Positions 8,606 to 17,060 of a stretch of DNA of 39,357 nt are shown one piece after another (the first letter of the stretch is position 1; every line of letters begins with the position of its first letter). The stretch comes from an uncultured Lachnospiraceae bacterium (GTDB taxonomy: Bacteria; Bacillota; Clostridia; Lachnospirales; Lachnospiraceae), in contig CAMUXE010000020.1 in assembly GCA_947164605.1 (NCBI GenBank), positions 1 to 39,357 on the forward strand. Direction: 5' to 3'. A model generated the notes under the pieces. It was not told the origin of the DNA, did no database searches, and saw nothing but the letters and a program-made list of their open reading frames with translations. Both the position numbers and the translations under genes were made by a program.

Positions 8606-9220
8606 TTATAGTTCAAGGTGCTGGTCTATTATGCTTCTGACAGAGTTGTAGAGATGAGGCTTTAGGGTCTCTATATCGACAGGCTCCTTGTAGAGGATAG
8701 CGCTGTAGGATGTAGAGCTTACAAGCTCGATAATAAGGAAAATCATAAGCTCTGGGTCCTTGATTGGCTTATCAGAAGCCTTGATCATTTCATTGAAAAC
8801 CTGGGTGAAGTCGACATCATCAGAGCTAGGACTTGCAGTTAAGGCATTCTTGAAGACACCCCAGCTGAGATTCTTTGATATAAAGGTTAGTAAGGACTGG
8901 TTTCTGTTGAGTTCATCTATGATGTTGTTAATCATAAAGATAATCATGTCTTCAAAGGGCATAGGTCCGTCATTGACGAGTTTTTTGTCCAAGGCCTGTT
9001 TTGCTGCAGTGAAGAGCTGACTTGACTCGTGAGATATAAGCTTGTTCCTTATATCATACTTGTCGCGGAAATAGAGGTAGAAAGTACCCTTGGCAACACC
9101 AGCTGCTTGCGAAATCTCTGCGATTGATGTCTTGTTAACTCCTTTTTCAATAAAGAGCTTATATGCAGTATTTAAGATTGAAGTCCTTTTTAATTGCTTA
9201 TTGAGATCAATTTTTTTCAT
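8606..9220 (-). CDS. TetR-family repressor
   Basis: A 204-residue TetR/AcrR regulator. The N-terminal helix-turn-helix includes ILNTAYKLFIEKGVNKTSIAEISQAAGVAKGTFYLYFRDK split over residues about 14-52; the rest is a helical ligand-binding domain with no recognisable specificity. I chose ATG 9220 (MKKIDLN) because AGGAA lies 5 nt upstream; the longer frame from 9256 lacks a site. It is divergent from the MMPL gene, and near-palindromic sites cover the shared promoter region. It therefore probably represses the transporter operon, and perhaps itself, until an unknown ligand binds. Confidence 0.9.
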   Translation of the reverse strand: MKKIDLNKQLKRTSILNTAYKLFIEKGVNKTSIAEISQAAGVAKGTFYLYFRDKYDIRNKLISHESSQLFTAAKQALDKKLVNDGPMPFEDMIIFMINNIIDELNRNQSLLTFISKNLSWGVFKNALTASPSSDDVDFTQVFNEMIKASDKPIKDPELMIFLIIELVSSTSYSAILYKEPVDIETLKPHLYNSVRSIIDQHLEL

Positions 9221-9337
9221 ATAAATTCCTCTTTTCTTGACAATCCAAAAGATCATTGTCGTAAGATATCCGCACTAAGCCTCTTGCTGAGCAAAATAGG
9301 AGTAAATTCGGATGATTTTTAGTAATTGTTGAATAAA

Positions 9338-9366
9338 AGAATAATACAAAAATTCTTCCTTGTCAA
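9338..9366 (-). promoter_or_regulatory. promoter of the TetR-family gene
   Basis: Read on the minus strand: TTGACA (9366-9361), 17-nt spacer, TATTCT (9343-9338). The operator at 9373-9385 sits just upstream of its -35, so autoregulation is possible. Confidence 0.6.
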
Positions 9367-9372
9367 ACAAAA

Positions 9373-9463
9373 TGACCAAAGGTCAAAAATTTTTCTAAAA
9401 TATATTGACCTTTGGTCAGTTTGTGATATAATACTCGAGACAAAAGAAAATGACCAAGAGTCA
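9373..9463 (+). promoter_or_regulatory. MMPL operon promoter with three TetR-type operator candidates
   Basis: The promoter is TTGACC (9405-9410), a 16-nt spacer, and TATAAT (9427-9432). Two palindromes with TGACC and GGTCA arms around a 3-nt centre lie at 9373-9385 (TGACCAAAGGTCA) and 9406-9418 (TGACCTTTGGTCA); the second overlaps the -35. A degenerate third copy (TGACCAAGAGTCA, 9451-9463) lies downstream of the -10. This layout fits a repressor blocking polymerase access. Confidence 0.82.
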
Positions 9464-9538
9464 AAATGTAAATTATTCGAGAGCAGAGCTCGTTTTTTTA
9501 GATTTAGGTCATGTCATAAAGAAGGAGGATAAGGTGTA

Positions 9539-11623
9539 ATGGAAGGATTTGGCAAGTTTATAGCTAAGTCTAAGATAGTAATTCTCATAATTGGAGTATT
9601 GCTTCTTATACCAGCAGGCATAGGATATGTAAAGACTAGAGTTAACTATGATGTTCTTTATTATCTGCCTAAAGACATCGATACAATGAAGGGTCAGGAT
9701 ATACTTCTTGATGAGTTTGGAAAAGGAGCATATGCCATTGTTATCGAAGATGGTTTGACGGCCAAGGAGGCCAATGAACTCGAGGAGAAGGTAAAGAGTG
9801 TTGATCATGTATCTGACATCATCTCATATAATGATATTTCTCATGGAAACGTACCACTCGAGATTCTTCCTGACAAATATGCAAAGAAACTTCACAATGC
9901 CAGCACAGACGCTACTATGATGATTGTTTTCTTTGATAACACAACTTCAAGTGATGAGACAATGCAGGCTATCAAGGATGTTAGAACAGTCACTGATAAA
10001 AAGTGCTTAGTCAGTGGTATGTCAGCGGTTGTTACAGATACCAAGACAATGGCCTTGAAAGAGACCAACATATATGTTGCGGTTGCCGTAGTTCTCGCTT
10101 GTGCAGTACTTGCATTTTTCATGGATTCATTCCTGGTTCCTGTATTCTTTATGTTGAGTATAGGAATGGCTATCATTTATAACTTAGGTTCAAACATAAT
10201 ATTTGGGGAGATTAGCTATATAACAAAGGCTCTTGCAGCCGTACTTCAGTTGGGTGTAACACTGGATTACTCAATATTCCTTTGGCACTCTTACAAGGAG
10301 TTCAAAGTTCAGTATCCAGACGACCATGACGAGGCCATGGCTCTTGCTATCGAAGCAACTATTACTTCTGTAGTAGGTTCTTCAATAACAACAGTTGCCG
10401 GTTTCATAGCTCTTTGCTTTATGAGCTTCACACTTGGACTTGACTTAGGTCTTGTAATGGCCAAGGGTGTTATCTTCGGTGTTATAGGTTGTGTAACAAT
10501 CTTACCAGCAATGATTTTGACATTTGACAGACCACTCGAGAAGACAATGCACAGAGAGATCTTGCCACACAGACTTGACAGATTAGCAGCTTTTATTGTT
10601 AATCATTCATGGATTTTCATAGTTCTCTTTATCGTCTTGCTTTTCCCAGCTTTCTACGGATATAAGCACACTGGAGTTTACTATGATCTTTCAGATACAC
10701 TTCCAGCAAACCTTGACTGTACTATAGCTAATAAGAAACTTGAATCTGACTTTGATCTGAATTCTATGTACATGGTCCTTGCAGATAAAGACCTGAGTCC
10801 TAAGGCATCCAATGAGATGATGGAGGACATTAACAAGCTTGATGGCATAACATTTGCCATGAGCCTGGATTCAATGACAGGAGCTCAGTTACCTGAAGAG
10901 ATGATTCCTGCTGATCTTAAGTCTAAGCTTAAGGGAAGCGAGCATCAGATTATGGTTGTTGGTTCTGATTATAAGGTTGCTTCGGACAATGTTAATAAGC
11001 AGATTGACAGTGTCAATGAGATAGTTAAAAAGTATGACTCAAGTGCGATGGTAATCGGTGAGGCACCTTGTACTAAGGATCTTATTACTATCACAGATAA
11101 TGATTTCAAGATTGTATCAGCAGTTTCAATCGCAGCGATTTTCTTAATTATTTTCTTCGTATTGAAGTCAGCAACATTGCCATTGATTCTGGTTGCAACT
11201 ATAGAGTTTGCGATTTTTATCAACATGGGTATTCCATTCTACACACATACAACAATTCCTTTTATTGCATCAGTTGTAATTGGAACAATTCAGTTGGGTG
11301 CTACAGTTGACTATGCAATTCTTATGACAACAAGATATAAGACTGAGAGATACAGCGGAGAGAGCAAGAAGGAAGCTATCACAACAGCGCTTTCTACATC
11401 TATTCCTTCAATTATCGTAAGTGCTCTTGGTTTCTTCGCAGCTACCTTTGGTGTTGGATTGATTTCAAGCGTAGATATGATTGCTTCCCTCTGTACACTT
11501 ATGGCTAGAGGTGCAATTGTAAGTATGTTCACAGTAATACTTGTCTTACCATCATTCTTCGTTTTGTTTGACAAGGTTATTATTCACACAAGTTTGGGTT
11601 TTATAGATAAGAAGAATAAGTAA
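9539..11623 (+). CDS. MMPL/RND-superfamily transporter
   Basis: A 694-residue protein with two similar halves, each having one N-terminal membrane helix, an extracellular domain, and about five further helices. LGVTLDYSIFLWHSYK in the first half and LGATVDYAILMTTRYK in the second carry the Asp-Tyr pair of MMPL-type RND permeases, expected to couple transport to the proton gradient. Such proteins export lipids, glycolipids or amphiphilic drugs. AAGGAGGATAAGG precedes the start. It is controlled by the TetR-type promoter upstream, and its partner is the heptad lipoprotein that begins 63 nt downstream. The substrate is unknown. Confidence 0.9.
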   Translation: MEGFGKFIAKSKIVILIIGVLLLIPAGIGYVKTRVNYDVLYYLPKDIDTMKGQDILLDEFGKGAYAIVIEDGLTAKEANELEEKVKSVDHVSDIISYNDISHGNVPLEILPDKYAKKLHNASTDATMMIVFFDNTTSSDETMQAIKDVRTVTDKKCLVSGMSAVVTDTKTMALKETNIYVAVAVVLACAVLAFFMDSFLVPVFFMLSIGMAIIYNLGSNIIFGEISYITKALAAVLQLGVTLDYSIFLWHSYKEFKVQYPDDHDEAMALAIEATITSVVGSSITTVAGFIALCFMSFTLGLDLGLVMAKGVIFGVIGCVTILPAMILTFDRPLEKTMHREILPHRLDRLAAFIVNHSWIFIVLFIVLLFPAFYGYKHTGVYYDLSDTLPANLDCTIANKKLESDFDLNSMYMVLADKDLSPKASNEMMEDINKLDGITFAMSLDSMTGAQLPEEMIPADLKSKLKGSEHQIMVVGSDYKVASDNVNKQIDSVNEIVKKYDSSAMVIGEAPCTKDLITITDNDFKIVSAVSIAAIFLIIFFVLKSATLPLILVATIEFAIFINMGIPFYTHTTIPFIASVVIGTIQLGATVDYAILMTTRYKTERYSGESKKEAITTALSTSIPSIIVSALGFFAATFGVGLISSVDMIASLCTLMARGAIVSMFTVILVLPSFFVLFDKVIIHTSLGFIDKKNK

Positions 11624-11686
11624 GTTTAAAAGACTAATTATTTAAAGATTATCACTAATTCAAACTACATATTATGGAGGTTCATT

Positions 11687-14600
11687 ATGATTAAGAAAAA
11701 ATTATTTAAATTCGCTTCAGTTTTCATGTGCGCATCAGTAATTGCTATGACATTTTCAGCATGCGGTGCCAAGGGAAATGTCGAAAGTGTAGCAATAGAG
11801 ACAAGCGCTAAGGTTGACGCTAAGACTTCAAATTCAAGTGTAGAGAGCACTCTTGCAGAGACTCTTTTCGCAACAACAACATCATCAGCTAGCAAGAACA
11901 GCAAGGACGAGACAGTATATGTATTTTCTGATGCCAACGGTAATGTCGATCACATGCTTGTTAGCAATAAACTTAAGAACTTTACTGGAGTAAAGACAAT
12001 CTCAGATATGACAAGCCTTAAGAATATTACTAATGTATCTGGCGAGGAGGGCTATAAGGCCAATGGCGAGAGCCTTACATGGGATGCTGAAGGAAACAGC
12101 ATTACATATCAGGGAACTACTGACAAGAAGACACCAGTTACAGTAAAGGTTACTTACAAGCTTGACGGCAAAGAGATCTCAGCTAAGGATTTGGCTGGAA
12201 AGAGCGGAAAGGTAACAATCCACTTCGATTATACTAATAACGAGAAGACAAGCATAACTGTTAATGGCAAGAAGCAGACAGCATATGTGCCTTTCAGCGT
12301 TGTGACTGGTATGGTTCTTCCTGCTGATAAGTTCTCAAATATTCAGATTACTAATGGTAAGCTTGTTGAGACTGGCAAGGAAAATATTGTTATAGGTCTT
12401 GCAATGCCTGGCCTCGAGGACAGCTTGAGTGCAGTGAACCTTGGAGATAAGAAGTTAGACATAGATATTCCTAATTCATTTGAGGTAACAGCTGATGTTA
12501 AGAATTTTGAGCTTGATGAGACACTCTCAGTTGTTTCTAATAACCTTCTCTCAGATATCAAGACAGATAAGATAGATACATCAAGTCTTAAGGCAGATTC
12601 TGATAAGCTTGCAGATGCAAGCAATCAGCTTATCGATGGAACTAACAAGCTCTATGACGGAACAAATGAATTAAAAGATGGCACAAGCCAGCTCAAGGAT
12701 GGCACAAGCCAGCTTGCAGACGGAGCAGGTCAGCTCACATCAAAGGTTCCAGATTTGGTAGCAGGTGTTAATCAGCTCAAGGATGGCGCAGGTCAGCTTG
12801 CTGATGGTATTGATCAGGTTAAGGATGGAGCAGATAAGCTTTCAAGCGGCTCTGCAGCATTAAAAGATGGTATATATGCCTATGCTGATGGCGTAGGTCA
12901 GGTAGATGAGGGCGCTGAGGCTCTTGATAACAACATGGGTACATTGAGCAATGGCCTTGATACACTTTATGCTAAGCTTTTGAGTAACAATTTTGATGCA
13001 GGTGTTCATCAGCTTGCAGTTGGAGCTGCTCAGCTCGAGGGCGCAACTCCAGAGCTTATAGCAGGAATCAGTCAGCTTAGCACAGGCTCTGCAAACCTCG
13101 CAAGTGGCCTCGTAGCATACACAGATGGAGTTAGTCAGGCAAAGACAGGTGCTGACAAGCTTGCAGCTGGTATTTCTCAGCTTGCCGGCAAGGCAAATGC
13201 GGGAATTAGCCAGCTCGCAACTGGTGCTAATTCACTTCTAGATGGAGCTAATCAGGTTAAAACTGGCGCAGCAGAACTTGCAGCAGGAGCAAATGCTGTA
13301 AATGAAGGTGTTAACGGCACAAGCGGCTTGAAGAATACATTAGCTAACAACGAAGCTGCGTTAAAGACTCAGTATGAGCAGGCATACAATACAGCTTATC
13401 AGCTTGTAGTAAAGGCAAACACAGCACTCACTATGGAAAGTATGTCAAGTGCAATTCAGTCAAGCATTGCTAGCCAGCTTGCTAGTATCGCAAGTGCTCA
13501 GGGAGTTAGCGTTGATCAGCTTCCGGCAGAGACTGTTGAATCAGTTACAAGTGCAGTAAAGAATCAGTATCAGCAGCAGGTTGCAGCAGGAGTTACACAA
13601 AGTCTTGCAGGTAAGGGCATTGCAGCAGAAGCTGATATCACAGATACAGATGCAAATGCTAACCCAAGAAATCAGGTTGTGACCATGTCAGCAGCTTTAA
13701 GCCAGGTATATTCATCTACAGCATCAAGCACTGATGAAAGCATGCAGGCTCTTTCAACTCAGGCAATGCAGTCACTTCTTACAATTAACCAGGCCAGTGC
13801 AGCATACAGGGCTTTATCATCAACTGATGCAGCTCTTCAGGGAGATGGAACAGCTACAAATCCAGGTCTCTACGCAGCAACTCAGTCACTTGCTGCAGGT
13901 GCTGCAAGTTTGGCTGAAGGAACAGGTGATTTAGCTTCAGGAGCTCAGGACTTGAATGCTGGTATTTCAGGTGAGGCAGGTCTTTCTTCTCAGTTGTCAG
14001 CTGGAATCACTCAGCTCTCAGACGGAGCAAGTGAGCTAGATACAGGTCTTACAACTCTTGATGGCAAGTCAAGTGAGTTGAATTCGGGGGCTTCACAGAT
14101 TAGTGGGGGTCTTGCTCAGATAAATGCTAATGCACCAAAACTTCAGTCTGGAGCTAAGCAGCTTAGCGAGGGCCTTGCAAAGCTTGAGGCTAGCGTTGGA
14201 GTCTTCCCTAAGACAGATGATGAGGCAACAGCAAATCCAGAGACACTTTGCTCTGCTCTTTACCAGTTAAAGAATGGTGCAAATCAGCTCAAGAGTCAGG
14301 GTACAGAAAAGATTAAGGCTGGTCTCGACCAGATTAATTCAAACAGCCAGGCTCTCAAGGGAGGAATCGACCAGGTTGCTGATGGTTCAGCAGCCCTTGC
14401 AGATGGCGCTAACAAGCTTTCAGCTGGATCAATCACATTGAAGGATGGAACAAATCAGCTTGCAAACGGTGCTGTACAGCTTGCAGATGGCGCAACTCAG
14501 CTTGCAGATGGAATCAATCAGGTTAATGATGGAGCTATTAAGCTCGATGACGGAGCAATTCAGCTCAATGAGGGTGCTCTTACACTTAGAGATGGAATGG

Positions 14601-14788
14601 TACAGTTCAACAACGAAGGCCTTTCAAAGATTACAAAGTTACTTGGAACTGACGCAGATACAGCAGTTAAGACATTTGAAGAGATTACAAAGCTTGGAAA
14701 GTCATACCAGACATTCACAGGCAAGGATGCAGATACTGAAGGTTCAGTAAGATTCATTGTTAAGACAGCTGGAATCACAGTAGAATAA
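11687..14788 (+). CDS. giant Leu-Gly heptad-repeat lipoprotein (YhgE/Pip-type repeats)
   Basis: A 1033-residue secreted protein. The signal peptide ends in TFSAC with Cys26 as probable lipidation site (the -3 residue is Phe, not ideal). Residues about 55-305 look like a beta-rich domain of no known family. From about 306 to 975 there are dozens of copies of a heptad of the type xxLxDGx (for example LKDGTSQLADGAGQL), broken at about 540-740 by a helical Gln/Ala-rich stretch without heptads. These X-X-X-Leu-X-X-Gly repeats are known from YhgE/Pip and from MMPL proteins, where they sit outside the membrane. Its place after a compact MMPL suggests it supplies the extracellular part of that exporter as a separate chain. 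The ribosome site is GGAGG. Confidence 0.82.
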   Translation: MIKKKLFKFASVFMCASVIAMTFSACGAKGNVESVAIETSAKVDAKTSNSSVESTLAETLFATTTSSASKNSKDETVYVFSDANGNVDHMLVSNKLKNFTGVKTISDMTSLKNITNVSGEEGYKANGESLTWDAEGNSITYQGTTDKKTPVTVKVTYKLDGKEISAKDLAGKSGKVTIHFDYTNNEKTSITVNGKKQTAYVPFSVVTGMVLPADKFSNIQITNGKLVETGKENIVIGLAMPGLEDSLSAVNLGDKKLDIDIPNSFEVTADVKNFELDETLSVVSNNLLSDIKTDKIDTSSLKADSDKLADASNQLIDGTNKLYDGTNELKDGTSQLKDGTSQLADGAGQLTSKVPDLVAGVNQLKDGAGQLADGIDQVKDGADKLSSGSAALKDGIYAYADGVGQVDEGAEALDNNMGTLSNGLDTLYAKLLSNNFDAGVHQLAVGAAQLEGATPELIAGISQLSTGSANLASGLVAYTDGVSQAKTGADKLAAGISQLAGKANAGISQLATGANSLLDGANQVKTGAAELAAGANAVNEGVNGTSGLKNTLANNEAALKTQYEQAYNTAYQLVVKANTALTMESMSSAIQSSIASQLASIASAQGVSVDQLPAETVESVTSAVKNQYQQQVAAGVTQSLAGKGIAAEADITDTDANANPRNQVVTMSAALSQVYSSTASSTDESMQALSTQAMQSLLTINQASAAYRALSSTDAALQGDGTATNPGLYAATQSLAAGAASLAEGTGDLASGAQDLNAGISGEAGLSSQLSAGITQLSDGASELDTGLTTLDGKSSELNSGASQISGGLAQINANAPKLQSGAKQLSEGLAKLEASVGVFPKTDDEATANPETLCSALYQLKNGANQLKSQGTEKIKAGLDQINSNSQALKGGIDQVADGSAALADGANKLSAGSITLKDGTNQLANGAVQLADGATQLADGINQVNDGAIKLDDGAIQLNEGALTLRDGMVQFNNEGLSKITKLLGTDADTAVKTFEEITKLGKSYQTFTGKDADTEGSVRFIVKTAGITVE

Positions 14789-14826
14789 GCCATATATAGT
14801 GGGCTGTGAGAGAAGAATATATCTTT

Positions 14827-14855
14827 AAACTGACAAGCTTATAGCCTGTCAGTTT
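14827..14855 (+). terminator. probable terminator of the MMPL operon
   Basis: AAACTGACAAGC (14827-14838) pairs with GCCTGTCAGTTT (14844-14855), one mismatch, loop TTATA. The U run is poor (GTGAGATTTAGATTTCTTC), so termination may be leaky. Confidence 0.5.
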
Positions 14856-14926
14856 GTGAGATTTAGATTTCTTCTTTCATAGCTCTTTTTTTGTAAAGAA
14901 AGCTTTTATTTTCATAAATTTTGATT

Positions 14927-14980
14927 TATAATATTACATAGCTTATTGTCTGAAAATGGGTTTTCAGACATGATTTTTTT
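14927..14980 (+). promoter_or_regulatory. promoter -10 and leader hairpin with U run (possible attenuator)
   Basis: A consensus TATAAT at 14927-14932 (weak -35) is followed within 15 nt by a perfect 10-bp hairpin: TGTCTGAAAA (14947-14956), loop TGGG, TTTTCAGACA (14961-14970), then TGATTTTTTT. The ribosome site AAGGAGGTG of the next gene is at 14997. The hairpin thus lies in the leader of that gene, not after the previous one. Confidence 0.55.
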
Positions 14981-15008
14981 ACATAGAGTCAGCATAAGGA
15001 GGTGCGGC

Positions 15009-16868
15009 ATGGCAGAGACATTTAGTGAGAGCGGATTTGGAGGATTCGAATTCAGCGCTGAGAAAAAGAGAATACCTTATGGAGGAAATCCATACGCTGA
15101 TTACAACACGGACTCTGCGGTTGATAACGCAACAAGTGCTGCTGAAGAGGAAGGACCTCATACTATGTCCCTAGATCAGTTTACATCTATGTTTTCGCAT
15201 AATGACGAGCAAGGGGAAACAAGGGAAGAGAATCATTCGAACGTATTGGACGAGTTTTTTAATCAGAATACAGAGGAAGTTCAGCAAGCTGAGCAGACAG
15301 CACAGTCAGAGCAGTTTGTTCAGTCAGAGCAGTTTGCTCAGCCTGAGCAGATGGGTCAGAGCGACAATTTGGCTGCTGTGGATGCGACAAATTCATATGC
15401 TCAGCAGATGAATTCAATGAATCAGATGAATCCTATGAATACGGCTAGTGCTATGAACAGCATGGACCAGATGAATGCTATGAACCAGATGAATAATATG
15501 AATCAGATGGGAAGCATGAATGGCTTTGGCCAGCAGATGAACAACATGGATCAGATGAATGCTATGAACCAGATGAACAATATGAATCAGATGGGAAGCA
15601 TGAATGGCTTTGGTCAACAGATGGGAAACATGAATGGCGTGAACCAGATGGCTAATATGGGCCAGATGGGTGGCATGAATGCTTTCGGTCAGCAGATGAA
15701 TAATATGAACCAGATGGCTAATATGAATGCTATGAACCAGATGAACAACATGAATCAGATGGGAAACATGAATGGCTTCGGTCAGCATATGGGCAGCATG
15801 AATGGCATGGACCAGATGAATGCTATGAACCAGATGGGCAATATGGGCCAGATGGGCGGTATGAACGGCTTCGGTCAGCATATGGGCAGCATGAATGGTA
15901 TGGACCAGATGAATGCTATGAATCAGATGAATAATATGGGTCAATCATATGGTCAGCAAATGGGCTCTATGTCAGGCCTTGGTGGTGGTACACATTCAGC
16001 TCCAACAAGCCAGTATGGAGAGGATCAGTTCGGAAATCCTATACAACAGAAGCAAGATAAGCTCAGTACATTTTCCGATGATTCTAGTGCTGGTTTCTAT
16101 GCAGATGCTTCTTATGGTTACGGTGTAAGTTCCTATGGAACAGGCGAGATGAAGAATGCAGGAAGCGGATTCTATCCAGAGAGTAATATTGATGGAGCTT
16201 TAAATGGAGAGTTTGGAAGTGGTGCATATTCAAATAATGACCAGTATGTTCCAACTGCAGTATTTGAATGCCCTAAATCAAAGATTTCAGACTCAATATC
16301 CAATGATGAGCTTATTAATGCAATATTTGGTAAGGTTAGACTTGAAAACTATGTAAATCCTGTCGATGACTCGATTGAGGCTTATATTGCTGAGATAAAC
16401 AAGCTTACAAAGGATGGAGAGAGTATCTTCCAGTACACAGCTTACAGGGAGCTTTCACACTTAGGTGAGGTTGTCAATGTAAGTTCAGATGAGGTCTTCG
16501 GACTTGTTCTTGAAGTTGGTGTGGATGATAACAGAGTTGATACAGTGGCTGCATACGAAGACGGCAGAGTTAGATATTTAGGATGCGATGGCAAGGGTAT
16601 ACTTTGGGAGCCTGAAATTGACCTTATCACAGAGGATGCCAAGAATGCAGTTAAGGAGGGCGAGACAGTATTCCTTAATACCAGAGAATGGTATGATGAA
16701 AGAAAAATTGGCCTTTCTAGGGGATATATAAGATTCTCGACACTCACAGCAGGTGGATTGAAGATACTTGAGGGTGAGTATGAGAAGGCTATGCAGGTGC
16801 CTCAGTTTGCCCATCTTATCAACAGCATGATGAAGATTATGAAAGCTGTAAAAGACAAGAATGCCTAA
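15009..16868 (+). CDS. Met/Asn/Gln-rich repeat protein of unknown function
   Basis: A 619-residue protein not recognised as any family. Start ATG 15009 is fixed by AAGGAGGTG 4-5 nt upstream. Residues 1-130 are polar and acidic, with EQF and SEQ repeats. Residues about 134-320 are about six tandem units of 25-31 residues built from MNQM, MNNM and MNGFGQQ, roughly one third Met and otherwise Asn, Gln and Gly. A Ser/Tyr/Gly-rich stretch follows. From about 410 to 619 is a folded-looking domain (SNDELINAIFGKV, GDD-free, with LGCDGKGILWEPEIDL and RGYIRFSTLTAGG). There is no signal peptide or membrane segment, so it is probably cytoplasmic. It has its own leader and terminator, so it is monocistronic. 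Confidence 0.85.
   Translation: MAETFSESGFGGFEFSAEKKRIPYGGNPYADYNTDSAVDNATSAAEEEGPHTMSLDQFTSMFSHNDEQGETREENHSNVLDEFFNQNTEEVQQAEQTAQSEQFVQSEQFAQPEQMGQSDNLAAVDATNSYAQQMNSMNQMNPMNTASAMNSMDQMNAMNQMNNMNQMGSMNGFGQQMNNMDQMNAMNQMNNMNQMGSMNGFGQQMGNMNGVNQMANMGQMGGMNAFGQQMNNMNQMANMNAMNQMNNMNQMGNMNGFGQHMGSMNGMDQMNAMNQMGNMGQMGGMNGFGQHMGSMNGMDQMNAMNQMNNMGQSYGQQMGSMSGLGGGTHSAPTSQYGEDQFGNPIQQKQDKLSTFSDDSSAGFYADASYGYGVSSYGTGEMKNAGSGFYPESNIDGALNGEFGSGAYSNNDQYVPTAVFECPKSKISDSISNDELINAIFGKVRLENYVNPVDDSIEAYIAEINKLTKDGESIFQYTAYRELSHLGEVVNVSSDEVFGLVLEVGVDDNRVDTVAAYEDGRVRYLGCDGKGILWEPEIDLITEDAKNAVKEGETVFLNTREWYDERKIGLSRGYIRFSTLTAGGLKILEGEYEKAMQVPQFAHLINSMMKIMKAVKDKNA
15408..15970 (+). repeat. in-frame minisatellite coding Met/Asn/Gln repeats
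   Basis: Units of 75-93 bp, all multiples of three, rich in ATGAAYCAGATG and ATGGGCAGC. The two copies near 15460-15630 are nearly identical in DNA sequence, which points to recent expansion. Confidence 0.88.
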
Positions 16869-16937
16869 GCTAAGTATTGGGGTAAAGGTCTTTTAAATAC
16901 TAATTAGAAAAGAAAAAAATAATTGAGTTATGAGATG

Positions 16938-16965
16938 CGGTCTGGCTTTTTGCTGGGCCGTTTTC
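16938..16965 (+). terminator. intrinsic terminator
   Basis: CGGTCTGGC (16938-16946), loop TTTTT, GCTGGGCCG (16952-16960) with three G-U pairs, then TTTTC. It closes the Met-rich repeat gene. Confidence 0.7.
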
Positions 16966-16981
16966 TTATAGAAATTAGGAC

Positions 16982-17009
16982 TTGAAATAAAGTTTAAATC
17001 TGTTAAATT
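16982..17009 (+). promoter_or_regulatory. putative promoter of tcdA
   Basis: TTGAAA (16982-16987), 16-nt spacer, extended -10 TGtTAAATT (hexamer 17004-17009), about 50 nt before the gene. Confidence 0.5.
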
Positions 17010-17060
17010 AATAGAGGACCTAATCTTAGTGAAAAACTAGGAAATTGAAAGGAAAGAAAG

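Noticed and set aside
9326-9532. A 68-codon plus-strand frame before the MMPL gene.
   Set aside because: It runs through both promoters and all operators and lacks a ribosome site.
15414-15944. A 176-codon His-rich minus-strand frame.
   Set aside because: It is the exact reverse reading of the Met/Asn/Gln codon repeats (CAT from ATG), with no ribosome site; the plus-strand gene explains it.
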